From: Rhodotorula mucilaginosa
Taxonomy: Eukaryota > Basidiomycota > Microbotryomycetes > Sporidiobolales > Sporidiobolaceae
Assembly: GCA_034406715.1 (NCBI GenBank)
Contig: CP137881.1
Span: 186,001 to 250,000 of the forward strand
DNA length: 64,000 nt
Direction of reading: 5' to 3'
In this document: positions 10,470 through 23,500 of the stretch, piece after piece
How the letters are laid out: every line of letters starts with the position of its first letter
How positions within the stretch are numbered: position 1 is the stretch's first letter
Position numbers and translations under genes: made by a program
Notes under the pieces: model-generated
Seen by the model: only the letters and a program-made list of their open reading frames with translations
The model's database searches: none
Told to the model about the DNA's origin: nothing

Positions 10470-13400
10470 TCAAGCGAGGTACTCGTACACGTTGGCAGCC
10501 TCTTCCGACCGCCGCATGTACTCGCGCTCAATCAGGCTCGAGATGGACTGATTGTAAGCGGCGCGCAACGGGATCAGCGACGCGCTTTCCCCGGGTGGTG
10601 GTGGTGGTGGTGGTGCAAGGCGGCCGCACGCACCTTTTTGATTTCCGCGGGCTCGACTTTGAACCGCTGTCCGATCTGAGAAACGACTTCCATCACCCTG
10701 CGAGTACATCGTGGACAGATACGAACACAAGAGTCAGCGCTCTGCCCTCCTGAGGAACCGGCTTGCGTGCCATGACTCACAGCTCCTGGTGCTTCAAAGT
10801 CTTGCGAGCTTTCATTATCCTGCCGAGAAGAAGTGCAGGTCCAGGAGGAGGGCACCAGTCAGTAGAGTCCAGAGCGCCAGTGACACATTGAGGGTAGACA
10901 CCGTGCGAGGAAGAAAGAGTGGGAAACGCACCGAACGATCGCGAGTTGCAAGTGCGAAGACCGATCCGTGAACACGCGGTCCGTCGTCGACTTGTTCTCC
11001 TCGACCTGTGCGTCGGAGTAGGTGCGGTGCCGTATCGATGTCAGCAAACACCGTCACACAGGGGCGTGCAACGGCGAAAATGCCTGACAAGGTAACGCGA
11101 GGACGCACCGTCTCTTTCTGCTGGATCTGGTTGATCTTGATCCGAACATGGTCGTCTCGAAAGTCCTGCGCAGTGGCGTAAGATTAAACGAATTAGTGCC
11201 TCCTCATTGCTTCCGAGTGTGTACCAGACAGAGAGACCACATACCGAGTTGAACGAGAACTGGTCGCCCGCGTTGATGTCCTTGCCCTTGGGGTGCTTGA
11301 CGAGGACGCGGACTTTGCCGCACGCGAGGGATTGCAAGGTCCGGTCGAGCTCCTTCTTCTCTGTGAGCAGAAGATCCCCCCACACATCCATGCGCACAAG
11401 CGAAGCCGTCAGCGCCGTTCTCAGCACGGGCAGTAAGCATACCCGCATGAGGGAGGAGAAGCTCGCGCACCGAGTTTCGTCGCTTCGCCAATCTCCTCCA
11501 CCGACATCTTGCCCTCGCCGACACTGTTGAACAAGAGCAAGATGACCGCCTGCGCCAGACTGACCAACAGCTCTTTCCTCCCGCCTCCCTTCCCCTTGCT
11601 CGGGAAGTTTGCCCTGAGCGAACACGTGTCGAGTCCATGCGCCCACGTCAAGGTCCGACCGCTGTGTTTCGAGACGTAGAACGCCCTGAACCGGTCGAGG
11701 GCTGTAGTGAGCGAGGCGGGGAGCGAGATCGGGAAGGGCGGGTAGGAAGGCCAGTTGCCTTGCGAGAGGACGGCGACAGAGAGGTCGAACGACGATTCAC
11801 CGGATCCTTTCGATCCCGACGAGGTGGCCGAGTAGGCGCGCATGATGTCTGCCGAGAGTTCCATGTCTTTGAACATGATCTCGAGCTTTTGCGTGAACCC
11901 GGCGCCGCACTCTGTAGAGGACATACGACGAGATAGCTCCTTCGCATATCAGCACCCATTTTGAAAGGCAATGTTGATGAAGACACAATCGCGGCGCACC
12001 GTCCTTGAGCTTGAGGAGCATGCTCCGCTCGGCATCGAAAGAGGCCGACTTGTTGAGGAGCAACCGTTTCGCCAGGTCGCGCTTGTAAAACGCTTCAAAG
12101 ATGTCCTTGCCTGTTCGAGTCGGTACGAGCAATAAGTTCAGTCAGATTGGATGTCGCTGCACGCTCGGACAAAGGCGCGCATGATCGTACCTTGCGTGAA
12201 TCGGAAAAGGTAGAGCACGTCGTTCAGGACCTTTTCGAGTTCCGCGTCGTCCATGCCGCGACCACCACCGCTTCGGAGCTTGGCGTCGAGGTACTTGGCT
12301 GTGCGCAAAACGGAAGGCATGGTCAGTCAAGAGGATCAGCACTCGGATGATTAGGCTTGAAAGCTTCTGATTGTCGTCTCTGACGCACCCATCATTTCTG
12401 CCGGCTTGTTCTCGCGCTTGTTGATGAAGAACTCGTAGGCCGAGTTGATCGCTCCGTGGAAGTCGGCATCCTTGGAGAAGCAGCTGTCGACGAGGTCGAC
12501 CGCGCGGTGACGCAGTCCGATGAGGTTGTCGACCATCTTGGCGTCTTGCGCCGAGTCCATCACGATCGACAGGCCGGTCGCCTGTGTGCAAGGAGATCAT
12601 CAGTAGCCATATACAGCCGAGCGTATACGGATAGACTGGACAGACGGACCTTCAGGTACTCGAGGAAAGCTTTCCGAAGGATTTCGATCTTGCCGATCCG
12701 TCCGAGCAAGGTGTACAAGCTCACGAGCTCGGTTCGCTCATCGCGCTTGCACATGTCGGCCGTGTCTGTGAATTGATGTCGAGCGAATAGGTGAGCGAGC
12801 GAGCAACGAAGATGCCCGGCATCCTTCGCCTAGAGTACCCGACGCCAACTCACCTCGGTCTGCGATCGCCTCGACATGCGTGCGGATCATCTCGTCCTCG
12901 ACGACACGCAGTACCGCGCCCTTGAGTTCGACTCCAAGCACCGACTCGCACCGTTCCGCCTCGTCGTGCAGGCGCTGCAAGACCCGCTTCAGATACGCAG
13001 AAGAGTCGAGTGTGGCGGAGAGGGTGACGCCCTCGTCGTGGTAGTATTTGCGAGTCGCCGACAGGAACGGCTCGGAGAAGAGGGTCGCGTGGCTCTGAAC
13101 GGAGAAGGTCCGAAGCAGGAGGAGGAAGGAACGCAAGAGCGGTCGCGGGATCAAGTCGCCGTTTCTGCAGAACGGATGATGCTTAGTTCGTTCTCACACT
13201 GTTCCTACACGACCAGATATAAAAGAACTTACCTTTCTCGCTGCACAAGGTGCAAGATGCTGGCTGTGACGCGCGAGGCCACCTGAGAATCACCCAAAAC
13301 CGAGTGTCGGAAGAGATCGAGTCCGAGATCCCTGGATAGTCGGGAGTCAGACTTCTTGCGAGTTCATGTCTGCACGTACACACGAGAACGCACCAGATGG

Positions 13401-14055
13401 AGAGCAATTCGGCGGAAGAGAGGACGTATGTCCGGTCGAGGTAGAGGAAGATGCTCCGGACGAGCAAGACCTGGTCGAGAAACTGCTTCCCCTCTCGCTG
13501 GAACTGTTCCATCCAGTGTTCTTCCTGCCCCTCCATGAGCGGTTCGTCCCCCGACCCGACGAGCGCCCGCCGGATCTCGCCCGTCTGCCGCTCCGTCTCC
13601 ATCTTGATCCGGTCGTACAAGAGTTGGCAAGTCTGAGGGCCGGACGCGACGGCCATTTCGCATTGCGTAAACAGGGATTGGAGCGAGTCGGGTGTCGGCT
13701 GCGGTGGCCGAGACTGGATCGCTCGCACTGCTCGTGTGAGGTTCACGACGGCTTGATTCACGAGGGCGGTGGGGTCGGCGGCGGGGGTCGCTCGAGCTGC
13801 GCCGGGACTCGTTCGGATCAGCGTACGAATCGCAGTATACCCTCGAGAGAACTACTCACGTCGAGGTTTGAGCGTGACTTTCTTGACTTTGGACTTGTCT
13901 ACGCCGCTCGTGAGTCCGAGTCGCTTGGTGCCCGACGGGGGTGGAGGCACAGCAGCCGGCGCTCCCTTGGACCCGCTCGAACCGCTGGACGAGCTGGCAG
14001 GCATCTTGAGCGGTGAATGCGCGAGCTTGGGAAGCTTGTAAGGCGGAGAAGACAT
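10470..14055 (-). CDS. CUL4: Cullin-4, scaffold of CRL4 ubiquitin ligases
   Basis: Scaffold that binds a DDB1-type adaptor through its N-terminus and an RBX RING protein through its C-terminus. It acts in nuclear ubiquitylation linked to replication and chromatin. About a dozen short exons run from the ATG at 14055 to a TGA at 10470. Family signatures in order: Lys-rich leader ([11 protein letters not shown]); [43 protein letters not shown]; the cullin box [45 protein letters not shown]. The neddylation loop is [16 protein letters not shown], whose MKARK lysine is the likely NEDD8 acceptor (codon 10812-10810). The winged-helix tail ends NVYEYLA. The leader and cullin box match CUL4 better than CUL1 or CUL3. 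A His-run in one frame near 10600 is intron: splicing [10 protein letters not shown] to [11 protein letters not shown] restores the family sequence. Confidence 0.95.
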
Positions 14056-14520
14056 CGCCGACGTCGAAAGCAGCGACGAGAACGCAAACGCATCTCTTCA
14101 TCTCCGAGATGAGGATGACGGAACTCTCCCGCAATCGACTCGACAGACTGCAATGTTCAGCTCATCAAGAGCTTCGTTATACTCTATGCAAGAGGACAGC
14201 GTCCCGCCACTCAGTCCCGAGCGGAACCGGAAGCTCTTTCTGGAACTCCCGCCGATTTTTGAACTTCCCCGAGTGCAAATGGTCACTCTCGCTGGCCCAG
14301 TCAGCGGCCGTCCCAAGCCGAATCAGCATCTACGCTGGAAGCGATGTCTGATCTACGGAGACCTCGTGGACGATCTTCCTCGAGAGCGATGTGCAAAGAA
14401 ACGCTGATTGCAGAGGGAAGAGAAGAGAGAGAGGCAGGAAACCTGTACAGAGAGTATATTGCGTATGGTGCGTGTAGAGCGGAGGTGCGGAAAAGACGAA
14501 ACGTCGACGTGTATCGATGC
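14056..14520. other. Intergenic between TOM1 stop and CUL4 start
   Basis: About 465 bp holding the TOM1 3' UTR and the CUL4 promoter and 5' UTR, both genes reading leftwards. The small frames have no motif and I see no repeat. Confidence 0.45.
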
Positions 14521-17500
14521 TCACGCGAGCGCGAATCCGGTTGATCCCTAGCGAGTCGGATTAGAGGTCAGTCTCGGGCATAAGTGGTAGCAACGAAGGG
14601 AGGGCGACTCACCTCGGTGATGGCGTAGAGGAGCTGTCGACGAAGCTTCTCGTAGCTGTCGTACTGCGGCAAGTCGAGCTGGTTGACTGGAGAAGTAACC
14701 CTCAAGGTTCAGGTCAGTCGATGAAAACACCCAGAGTCGAATTCTCGCTAGACTCACAGCAGGTGTGCGCGCTCGGCAGCCCGTCGGTCCCAGTGGCCTT
14801 GTGGATCGAGAACTTGGTGGTGCCGCTGTGTGCTCGACAACAATGGTACCGTCAGCGCGTGCGAGAAAAGAAGGGAGGAAGAGGGAGGAGACGTTGGAAA
14901 CGTACTGCATGCCCTGCAAGCCCTTGAACCCGTCGAGCGGAACTCGCGAACTTCCGGTGACAAACTGGAGGAGCGCGACACGTTCCTGGTGGCTGAAGGA
15001 CCGGACCGCTCGCCAGAAGTAGCGGATGACCGGGTCCGAGTGCGAGAAGTTGACGAGGTCTGTAACAGCAAAGCAGGCTAGGTCAGTTTCCGCCGATTTA
15101 AGGCATATCGGAGAAGACGGAAAGAAAACGCACTCGTGTTGGCCTGCCAATCCTCGACCTCGACCTCGGGAAGACCCGAGATGAGAAGCTCGAGCTCGCG
15201 CTCCGAAAAGATCTGGAGGAGGTCCTTCGGGACGATCTCGTACAGTCCACGCAGGAGGGCCTGTCGAAGAACACGAGTCAGTCGGTGAGGTCGGGGTCGC
15301 GTCAAGGAGGGCAAGCTCCTACGCACATCCATCTGGTCCTTGATCTCGATCGACAACCGCTGGTCTGCGATCCGGCGCACGTAGTCGTGCTTGTTCTCGT
15401 TTGTGACGGGAATGTTCCGCCCGTTCGGAATCAAGTCGACGACCTCGGTCACGCCAAACTCGTCGCGCTCGACCGAGAAGGTGAGGTCGATGATGCCGTC
15501 GATGTCGTTGTCGAGCATCCAGACGAGCGACTTGTAGTACTCGGGATCGATCGATTCGAGGTCGCGGTGGTCGACAGGCTTGCCGAGCATGTGCTTGTAG
15601 ACCGCTGCAGGGAAGAAGCCGTAGAGTCAGCAATTGATGGTGATGATCGGAAAGCTCGTGTGAAACGCGCGCACCTCGAGAGAAGTAAGCCTCGAGCAGC
15701 CGCTGGTCGTGGATCGCCTTGCCGATGATCCGACCGACGAAACGGAAGTACTCGAGGTGGTACTCGTTGATCGCCGATGCCTAGACGTGGATGAACCCAA
15801 AGATAAGCTTTGTGGTCCGCGAAGAGAGCTGGACCGCTCTTCAATCTCACCTTGTTCGGCTGATACGTGAGCGAGTCGGCGGCTTGAGGTTGGAAGAGAG
15901 CGTAGTCCGGGTTGAACATCTGCCGTGCGAGGACGCCGAACCATTCCCTGCGTGGTGCCAAAAGGAGCCGACCGTCAGCAAGAAGACTCGAGCAGGTTGG
16001 TCACGAGGGGTATAGGGGCTGCTCACCGAGTGACACCGCCCGCGTCGACACCTTCCTCGTCGTAGAACTTGACGTTCAGTTTGCCGTACTTGATCTCGTC
16101 ACCAGTCTTGCGCAAGAAGACGTGGTACGAGTCTTCGAACACGCGCGCTCGTCGGACGTTGAGGTTGATCGTCGGGTAGTGCGGCCTCGCCCGTTGCGAC
16201 CGGTCGTGCAGGCGCTGCAGAGCATCAAAAGGCCGTCAGCTCTCTCTCTCCGTGACCGACATCAAGAGACAGAATTGCAGCTCACCGAGAAGAAGAAGGA
16301 CCGCTTGTTCTCAAAGTCGAGCATCGACGAATTGCGCACGAGCACGGCAAAAGAACCGCTCATCAACGACGGGTTGTTCCGGACCATCGTATTGAGGATC
16401 TTGCTGTGCGCCGTCGTAAAGTCGATGAAATCGGTCGACGAGGCGTCGGTGAACTTGTTGACGACGAGCAGCGACTCGATCAAGGGAAGGAGGACAGTCG
16501 AGAGGTAGAGAAGATCCGGCTTCGCCTCGATGCCGCCGAGCGCGTCTCCAAGACGCTTCCAGAGGTCCGACGTGGCGAGCGAGCTGTAGATCGTCTTGAT
16601 CTGCTCCTCGTCCGGAGACAATGGCTGAGAGGCTGGCTTGCCGGCAGGGCCTCCTGCGGTCTTCTTCGGAGGGGTGCCGAAGAAGTCAATCGTCTTGAGG
16701 ATGCGGAGTAGTTTCGCCTGGCTCGACGAAGCCGGCGTGAAGTTTCCGAGGACGGCGCCGCCGACTGGTTCATCGCGGTTGATCGTGTCCAGGAGCTCGA
16801 CCAGGTGCGGGACGATCTCGTTCGAGATCTTCTCGGCGCGGAGCTTGAGCTCGTCGAGGATGGTATCGCGGGCGCCGGGGAGGTTGGACAGGTTCTGGAT
16901 GAGAGAGAGCGTCGAGGAGAAGGTTCGGCTCGAGCACTCGCCGGCATCGAGAACGTTGACAACGAGGCGAAGGCTCGCAGGTGGAATCTTCGGCGGATTC
17001 TTGGTCAGGTCGGTCGCGTCCTTAGGGTCCGAGGCGGCCGCCTCTTTTTGCTTGCCCTTGTCCGACGCAGGCGGCGGGGCCGACGTCGAGTCTGCTGCTG
17101 GCGCGCTCGCCGAGGCCGACGCGTCGGTTGCTGCGCTCGGCGCGGAAGTCGTGGCATCGGCGCCAGTTGCGGTCGCGGTCGCGGGCGCGTCCGCTGCCGA
17201 GGATCCAGCTTTCTTCTGCAAGACTTGCAGGGAGCGCGAGATGCTGGCAAGGAGCGACATGACGGCCTCCATCATGGCGGGCGTCTTGAGCAGGCCGGGT
17301 CGCTCGAGGAGACCAAGAAGCACGACGATCGGGTAGGTCATCGTCGGCGCAGCCTGTGTATGCGGCGGGCGATTAGCGCCAAACCGGAACAGCGTCGACA
17401 GAGACTGGAAATGAAGCGCACCTTTTCCTTGCCCTTGCCCTTCTTCGCCGCGCGACGAGACATCGGCAGCTCCTGCTCGGTGAGGAAGTAGAGCGGCGTC

Positions 17501-20500
17501 TGCTCGTTGGCGGCGACGAGGAAAATGAGCGCGTCGAGGCATCGCTGCGCAATGAGATTCGGAACGCTCTCGCCGGGCAGATGCGGAAGCACGTTGCCAG
17601 GCGTCTCCGGCGCCCTGCGCTTCGGAGTGTCCTTCGGTGCGAGTGCGCGACTGGCACGGAGCGACATTTGCGAAAAGCTCTTGTCGACCGCCGAGACGTC
17701 GCGAGTTCCGTCCTGGAGGATGGTCAGGAGAAGGTTGACGAGCTCGATGCGCGTCCTCGTGTTCTCGCATAGGTTGACGAGAACCTTCTGCAGCAGACCG
17801 CGCTTGAGGGGGTGCGGGAAGAAGAGAAGGCGGACGAGCGTGGCGAGTCCGGACTTGTCGAGCAGTTGAATCACTTCCCGCTGCTGAGCAGGCTTCTTCG
17901 CCGTCGAGCTTTCTGGCGCGGCACCAGAAGGTCCTCCATGAGCTCGCCGGCCAGAGTCGAACCCGCCGCCCAGTCCGACAGGCGCGCCTGTTCGGCGAGC
18001 GTAACGGTGCCGATCGGGGACGGCGGCGCCCAGAAGGCCGCCCAAGAGTCCTCCAGCGGCTCCTTCGCCGAGAACAGCCGAGCGAAGGTGCGGATCGAGG
18101 GCGGCGAGGAAGTCTCGAGGGACGTCTTCCTCGGCCGGTTCGGGCTCATCTTCCGCCTCGGCGGCCGGAGCACGAGCCCCACCGGACGCTGCTGCTTCCT
18201 GCTGGCGACGTTGGTCTTCGGCCTCATTCCGCATGACCTCGGCACGCAAAGCCGGCGGCAAGGCGTCGAGGAATTCGGAACTGATCGACGAGGCCACAGC
18301 CGGTGGCGGCCCCGTAGAGCGGATGCGGTTCTCGCGGAAGTGTTGGCTGATGACCTCGTCGCGCATGTCATCGGGAAGCGCTTCGAGGAACTCGCGATCG
18401 ATGCCGGTGTCCGTGATGTCGACCTCCTCGCCGTGCACGAGAACGGTGACGCGTTCCTGAGCGGGAGCAGGAGCCTCCTCAGCCGCGGCCGGAGGACCCG
18501 AACCAGAGCCGCTAGCCTCGTTCGGCGCCGCCGCTTGACTCGGCGGTGCAGTCTGGCCAGCGGATTGGTCGGATGATGCTTCTGCGAGAGGCACCGCCGG
18601 AGTTGCTTGTCGGGACGGCGCCTCGGAAACGGCCGGCACGGCAAGGCCGGCCGCCAAAGAGCGAGCCAAGTTCATGACCTCGGCGATGTCGTCGGGGACG
18701 TCGTCGGTGGTGGGACTTGTCGAGTCCACCTCCATGGAAGCCGCAGCCGGCTCCTCCTCTGCTTGACGCGATGCTTGTCGGGCTGCCTCCTCCTCCTCCT
18801 CCTCCTTCTTCTTCTTCTCAGCTTCGGCAGCTTCGGCGGCCTTCTTGGCGGCCTCTTCCTCCTCCTGCTTCTTCTTCTTCTCGGCCGCTTCCTGTTCCTC
18901 CTTCTTCCGCTTCTCTTCCGTCTTCGCCTTCTCCACCTTGGCCTCGGCGCGTGCAGCGGGGTGCAAGGCGTTGATGAGATGGTTCGTCAGGCGTGCTGCA
19001 CGCTCGCTGACGAGATAGCAGCCTGGAGTGCCGAAGAGCGAGCGTGTGAGTGAGGTGAGCTTCGGATGGTCACTGAGAACAAGAGAAAGACGCTGCGCAC
19101 CTTGGAAGATCTCGCGCTCCTCGTGCCATCGCTGACTGGTCTGCATCGGCAAGAACGCTGACGCCGCATTGATTCGGTCGGAAAGCTGGCGTGCGACGGA
19201 ACGAGCGCTCTGCTGGGCCGGAGCACCCGAGACGGGTCCCCGGTGCTCGTGGTGCGCGTGGTGGGCGACGTGACCCGCGCGCAAACCAGGCGACGGGTCG
19301 ATGACGACCGCCATGCCGCCGTTCGGGCCGGGCGCGAGCTGGATGCGAAGCTGGTCCGGTCCGGAAAGGTGACCAAGTCCTTGGGCGCCAAGGACTTCTT
19401 GGAGGGTGTCGACTCCGCCGGGACCGAGCATGGTCTCGACCGAACGGACCCATTCTTGGTACGCGGCGGACTCGCGCGAGGTCGCGCCGTTGCCGCGGGG
19501 GCGGCGCGCCGGAGCGTCTGCTCGACTGTCGGCTGCAGCCGACTCGGTCAGCAGCGGGTGGTCGGGGGCGGTCCGCGGTGGGACTTGTGGCCGATCGAAC
19601 ATCGCATCGGACAGAAGCATGTCCTCCGCCGTGCCTCGGTTGCGGCGGTTACCGCTCCCGTCGCCTCCCGTGACCGGGTCCCAGCCGTAGGCCTGAGCGG
19701 TCGACTGAGCCCGAAGCTGCTCCGTCATCTCCGGGTCGAATTCGAGCTCGCCGGTGAGGACCTCCTCCTCGTCGGTGAAGCCGCCATCGCTGTCACCGCC
19801 GTCGTCGATGTCGTCCTCCTCGTCGCCGTCGCGGATCGGACCACCCTCGTCAAAGAGGAGCTGATCTCCATCAGCGCCTCTGCCGCCGGGCAGACCCTCT
19901 TCGTCCTCGGCGTCGATCCAGTCGCCTTCCTCCTCGTCGAAGTCGCCTTCCAAGGCATCGAGGCCGTCGACCAGGTCACCTCCCTCTTCACCTTCGATCA
20001 AGATCTCTTCCTCGACGTCGCTCTCGTTGATGGCGGACCCGGCATCGTCGGTGTCCAGGTCGGCTTCGTCATCATCCGCGAGCTCCTCCATGTCGGCGTC
20101 GGAGAACTCTTGCCGTTGAGCGCCATGCTGTGAGATAGAGGTCAGTTCAGGCGCTGGTGATCTTGCGAATGTTTCGCTGAAAAGGCTTACCTCATCGTCC
20201 TCATCGTCGTCGTCTTCGTCATCGGAAGCGTCGCTGATGTCGCTGCCGTCAAAGTCGTCCATCTCCTCCATCATCTCGTCGTCATCGTCAAAGTCCTCCT
20301 CATCGGCACTCATGAACTCCTCCGGGTGACCTTGCTCGAGCTCGCCCTCGTACATGCCGAGAGCAGAATGGCGGTACAGATCGGCCGCGGCTTGCTCCTG
20401 CGCTTCGTCGTCTTCGTCGGAAGCGGAATCGTTCGAGTCACTCTCGTCGCCGCTGAGCATGGAAGAGTCCTCCGTTGTGTAGTCGTCGAGAACCTCGCGC

Positions 20501-23500
20501 TTCTTGGTCGCGCCGCTGCCGGTCGCGCTGTTCTTCGCTCGTCCGAGCTTGGTGGCGATCTTCGTCAGGTTCTCGAGCGGGCGCAGGATCGCGTTGATGA
20601 GATTGTTGACGTGCGGAAAGTTGAGGTCCACGTCGGCGAGCGCATTCGTGAGGATGACCGCAAAGTTCTTCTCTAGCATGAGCTTGGCCAGCAACATGGA
20701 GGTCTCCGAGTGGGGTCGGCCGACGCTCGGGAAGGGCCGCGCGGTAAGGAGACGGTGGCAGAGATCGGAAAGGCTGGCGAGGCGGGAGTACCGCGCCTCG
20801 GTCGGCTCGTTCGAGTTCATCGCATCGCGGAACGCGCGAGCGAGGGCGTCGAGAACCGCTTTGCGCACAAAGGTGATGTCCTGCGCGAGGTCCCTGTCGC
20901 CGGCGGTTCCGACCGAAGCGGCGGTGGCATCGTAGCAAAGGCCGACGATGACGAGCGACGCCCAGCCCCACATGGACGCGATACGCTTCGAGTCGAAGTC
21001 GGTGCTCGGCACGAGGCACGACGTGGGGACGAGCTCGTTCAAGAGGAAGAACAGGAACGACGATCGCGAGCGAGGCGCGACGGCCTCCTTGCTCGCGCCC
21101 TTCCGAGTCGAGAAGGTAAAGAAGCTCGTCTTGCACGAGTTGTACGAGGCGACGAGTTCCGCCAAGCTGGCTAGCGAGAAGGCCGATTGGTAGAAGTCGC
21201 CGAGTGGCACGTCGGGCGAGATGTGAGCGTCCTTGTTGTCCTTCTTCTGCGCCTGCTCTGCGGTGCCTTCGCGCGAGTCTTGAGCCTCCTTCTTGTCTGC
21301 TGCTGCCGATTCGGGGGCTGGCGGCGCGGCGGGGATCGGTGCGAGCGCGGGCTTGACGAGGTCGAGAGCCTGCTGCATGAGGAAGTGCACAACGGTCTCG
21401 GTCGTCGACGGAGCAGGCGTCAAGCTGGTTTTGCCTCCCGCCTTCTGCAGCGCGGCCGTATCCGTCATGCCGACGTCAGCGGTCTCGCCGGCGGTGTCCT
21501 GATTGAGAGGAGACTTGAGCGGCTCGTGTTCGACGTCCTTGGCGTTTGCGGCAGGGTCGCGTTGCAGGGTGACGTGGTAGTGCGCGGGGGCGTCCGCCTG
21601 CACGAGCTTCACGGTCGTCTGTGCTGCCTCGAGGAAGGTCTCGAGATCGCGGGCAGCGATGGCGCCAACGCCGCGTACGAATCCGCTTGCATCGGCAACC
21701 TGTGAGTTGGGTAGAAAGCGCTCCGTCAGGTCACGTCAAGTGCGGGTCATACTGTCTGAGAGTAGACGTACCTTGGACCGCGTGCCACCAAACCAAGCTT
21801 CGATCTCGCGCTCCATCATGGGCTTGAGAAGCGCCTTGTCCTCGACGAGGTGGCGCATGATCATGACGGCGTAAGAGTGGCAGTTCTTCGTCTCGGGCGC
21901 CTCGACGGAGAAAGTCGAAAGGAGGAGACGAAGACCGCCGCGCTCGACGAAGGAGAGCGCGCAGCCGGCGTTGCGAGTCAAGAAGAGGAGGAGTCGCAGA
22001 GTGGAGATGAAGACGTCACGAGTCGAGACGCCTTTCTCGAGCAAGTCGAGTGCAGTCTCGAAGAGGGCCTTCTTTTCTTCGGTCCAGGCGGGACCGCGCT
22101 CGATCGTGCCGGCCGATGGAACTTCTTCGGATTCCGGCAGGATGGTGGTCGTGGTGGGGACGCCGCTCAAAGAAAGCATCGCATCGGCGACGAGCATGAA
22201 GGGCGCCAGCCAGATCGGGCGCGCGTCCTTGGCGGGCGACAAAGACGAGTACTTGGCGTTGAAGAGCATGGCGACCGCCATGATCTCGGTGCGTAGAGGG
22301 TCGACAGTGTCGCGGAAGGTTGCATCGGTTGCCAACAAAGCGATCAAGCGCAGACGAGCGGCGCAGGCAGCGTCCTTCTCGGCGTCGTGTGCGCTTGCTC
22401 GGGTTCGAAGATCGTCGAGCAGCGCCGTAAAGGCGGCGCCGGCGTTCCGGTCGTTCTCGTCGGCGCCGATCTGACCAAAGACGGCCTTGACGTCGAAGAC
22501 GAGATCGCCGTACTCTTCAGCGAGCTCGAGGGTCCGCGAAACGAAAGTCGGCGCAAGCTCGGAGCGAGCTGCCTTGAGGTTTGCACGCATCTCGTCGACG
22601 GAAGGTCCAGCAGCCTCCTGGGCAGCTGGCACCATCTCGACTTCGGCAGAGTGCGATGCCGCTGCTGCGGCGGGAGTCGCGTCTTCCATGGCGACATCGG
22701 CCGGCGGTTGAGCGGCCTCGACGGGTGCGGCTTCGGCGGGTGCTGCCTCTTCTGTTGCTGGAGCCGGCTGGTCGGCGGCGGGTTGAGCCTCAGCCGCGTT
22801 GGCTTGTCCGTCGCTCGGGCCGGCCGCTGCATTCCCGTCGTCGGTCGGTGCGGGATCGAGCAGACGCCGAGCTTCTTCCTCTCGCGCTGCTCCAACGAGA
22901 TCGGGATGCTGGAGCAGGAACTCCGTCGCCATGGCGACGCTGTTGCGGCAGCGGCGGAGGGCAGTCTCGCTGGCGCTGCGAGGGAAGCCCATGTCGATGA
23001 GCTGGGAGATGCGCTGCTCGTCCGGCACGCCGGCTTGTCCGATCGGAGCGCGAGGGTCTGCGCCGGCGGCTGCACCACCGGGACCGCCGAGGATAGCTGC
23101 AGCTCCGCCGCCGCCGGCGCCTCCACCGAAGACCGCGCCGAGTGCGTTCAAGAGACCACCGGCGGCGCCGAGGTTGGCGTCTCCGAGGACCTGCCCGAGG
23201 ATGCGTTCCGGTCGTGCGGGTGCCTCCGATGGCGCCTCTCCGTCGGCCTTGATGATGTTGATGAGCGTCGAGACGAGGCTGCGGATCACATTTTGAGGGC
23301 ACTTGCGGAGCCACGGCTGCTCCCACGCCGAGCGCAGGACGGGGAGACTGTCGTGCCGGAGGCGGACCAGGAACGCGGGCGCATCGAAATAGTCGGGACT
23401 CGTGGGGTCGGTCTCTCGGCTGATGAGGAGTGCCGTCTGACTCGCTTCGAAGATGGTCTTCTGCGTCGTGATCCGCCCGAGGAAGTCGAGCGCGGTCTTG

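Noticed and set aside
10574-10650. A seven-His run that looked like a coding feature in CUL4
   Set aside because: It is a GGT/ACC microsatellite in an intron; skipping it restores the conserved cullin tail.
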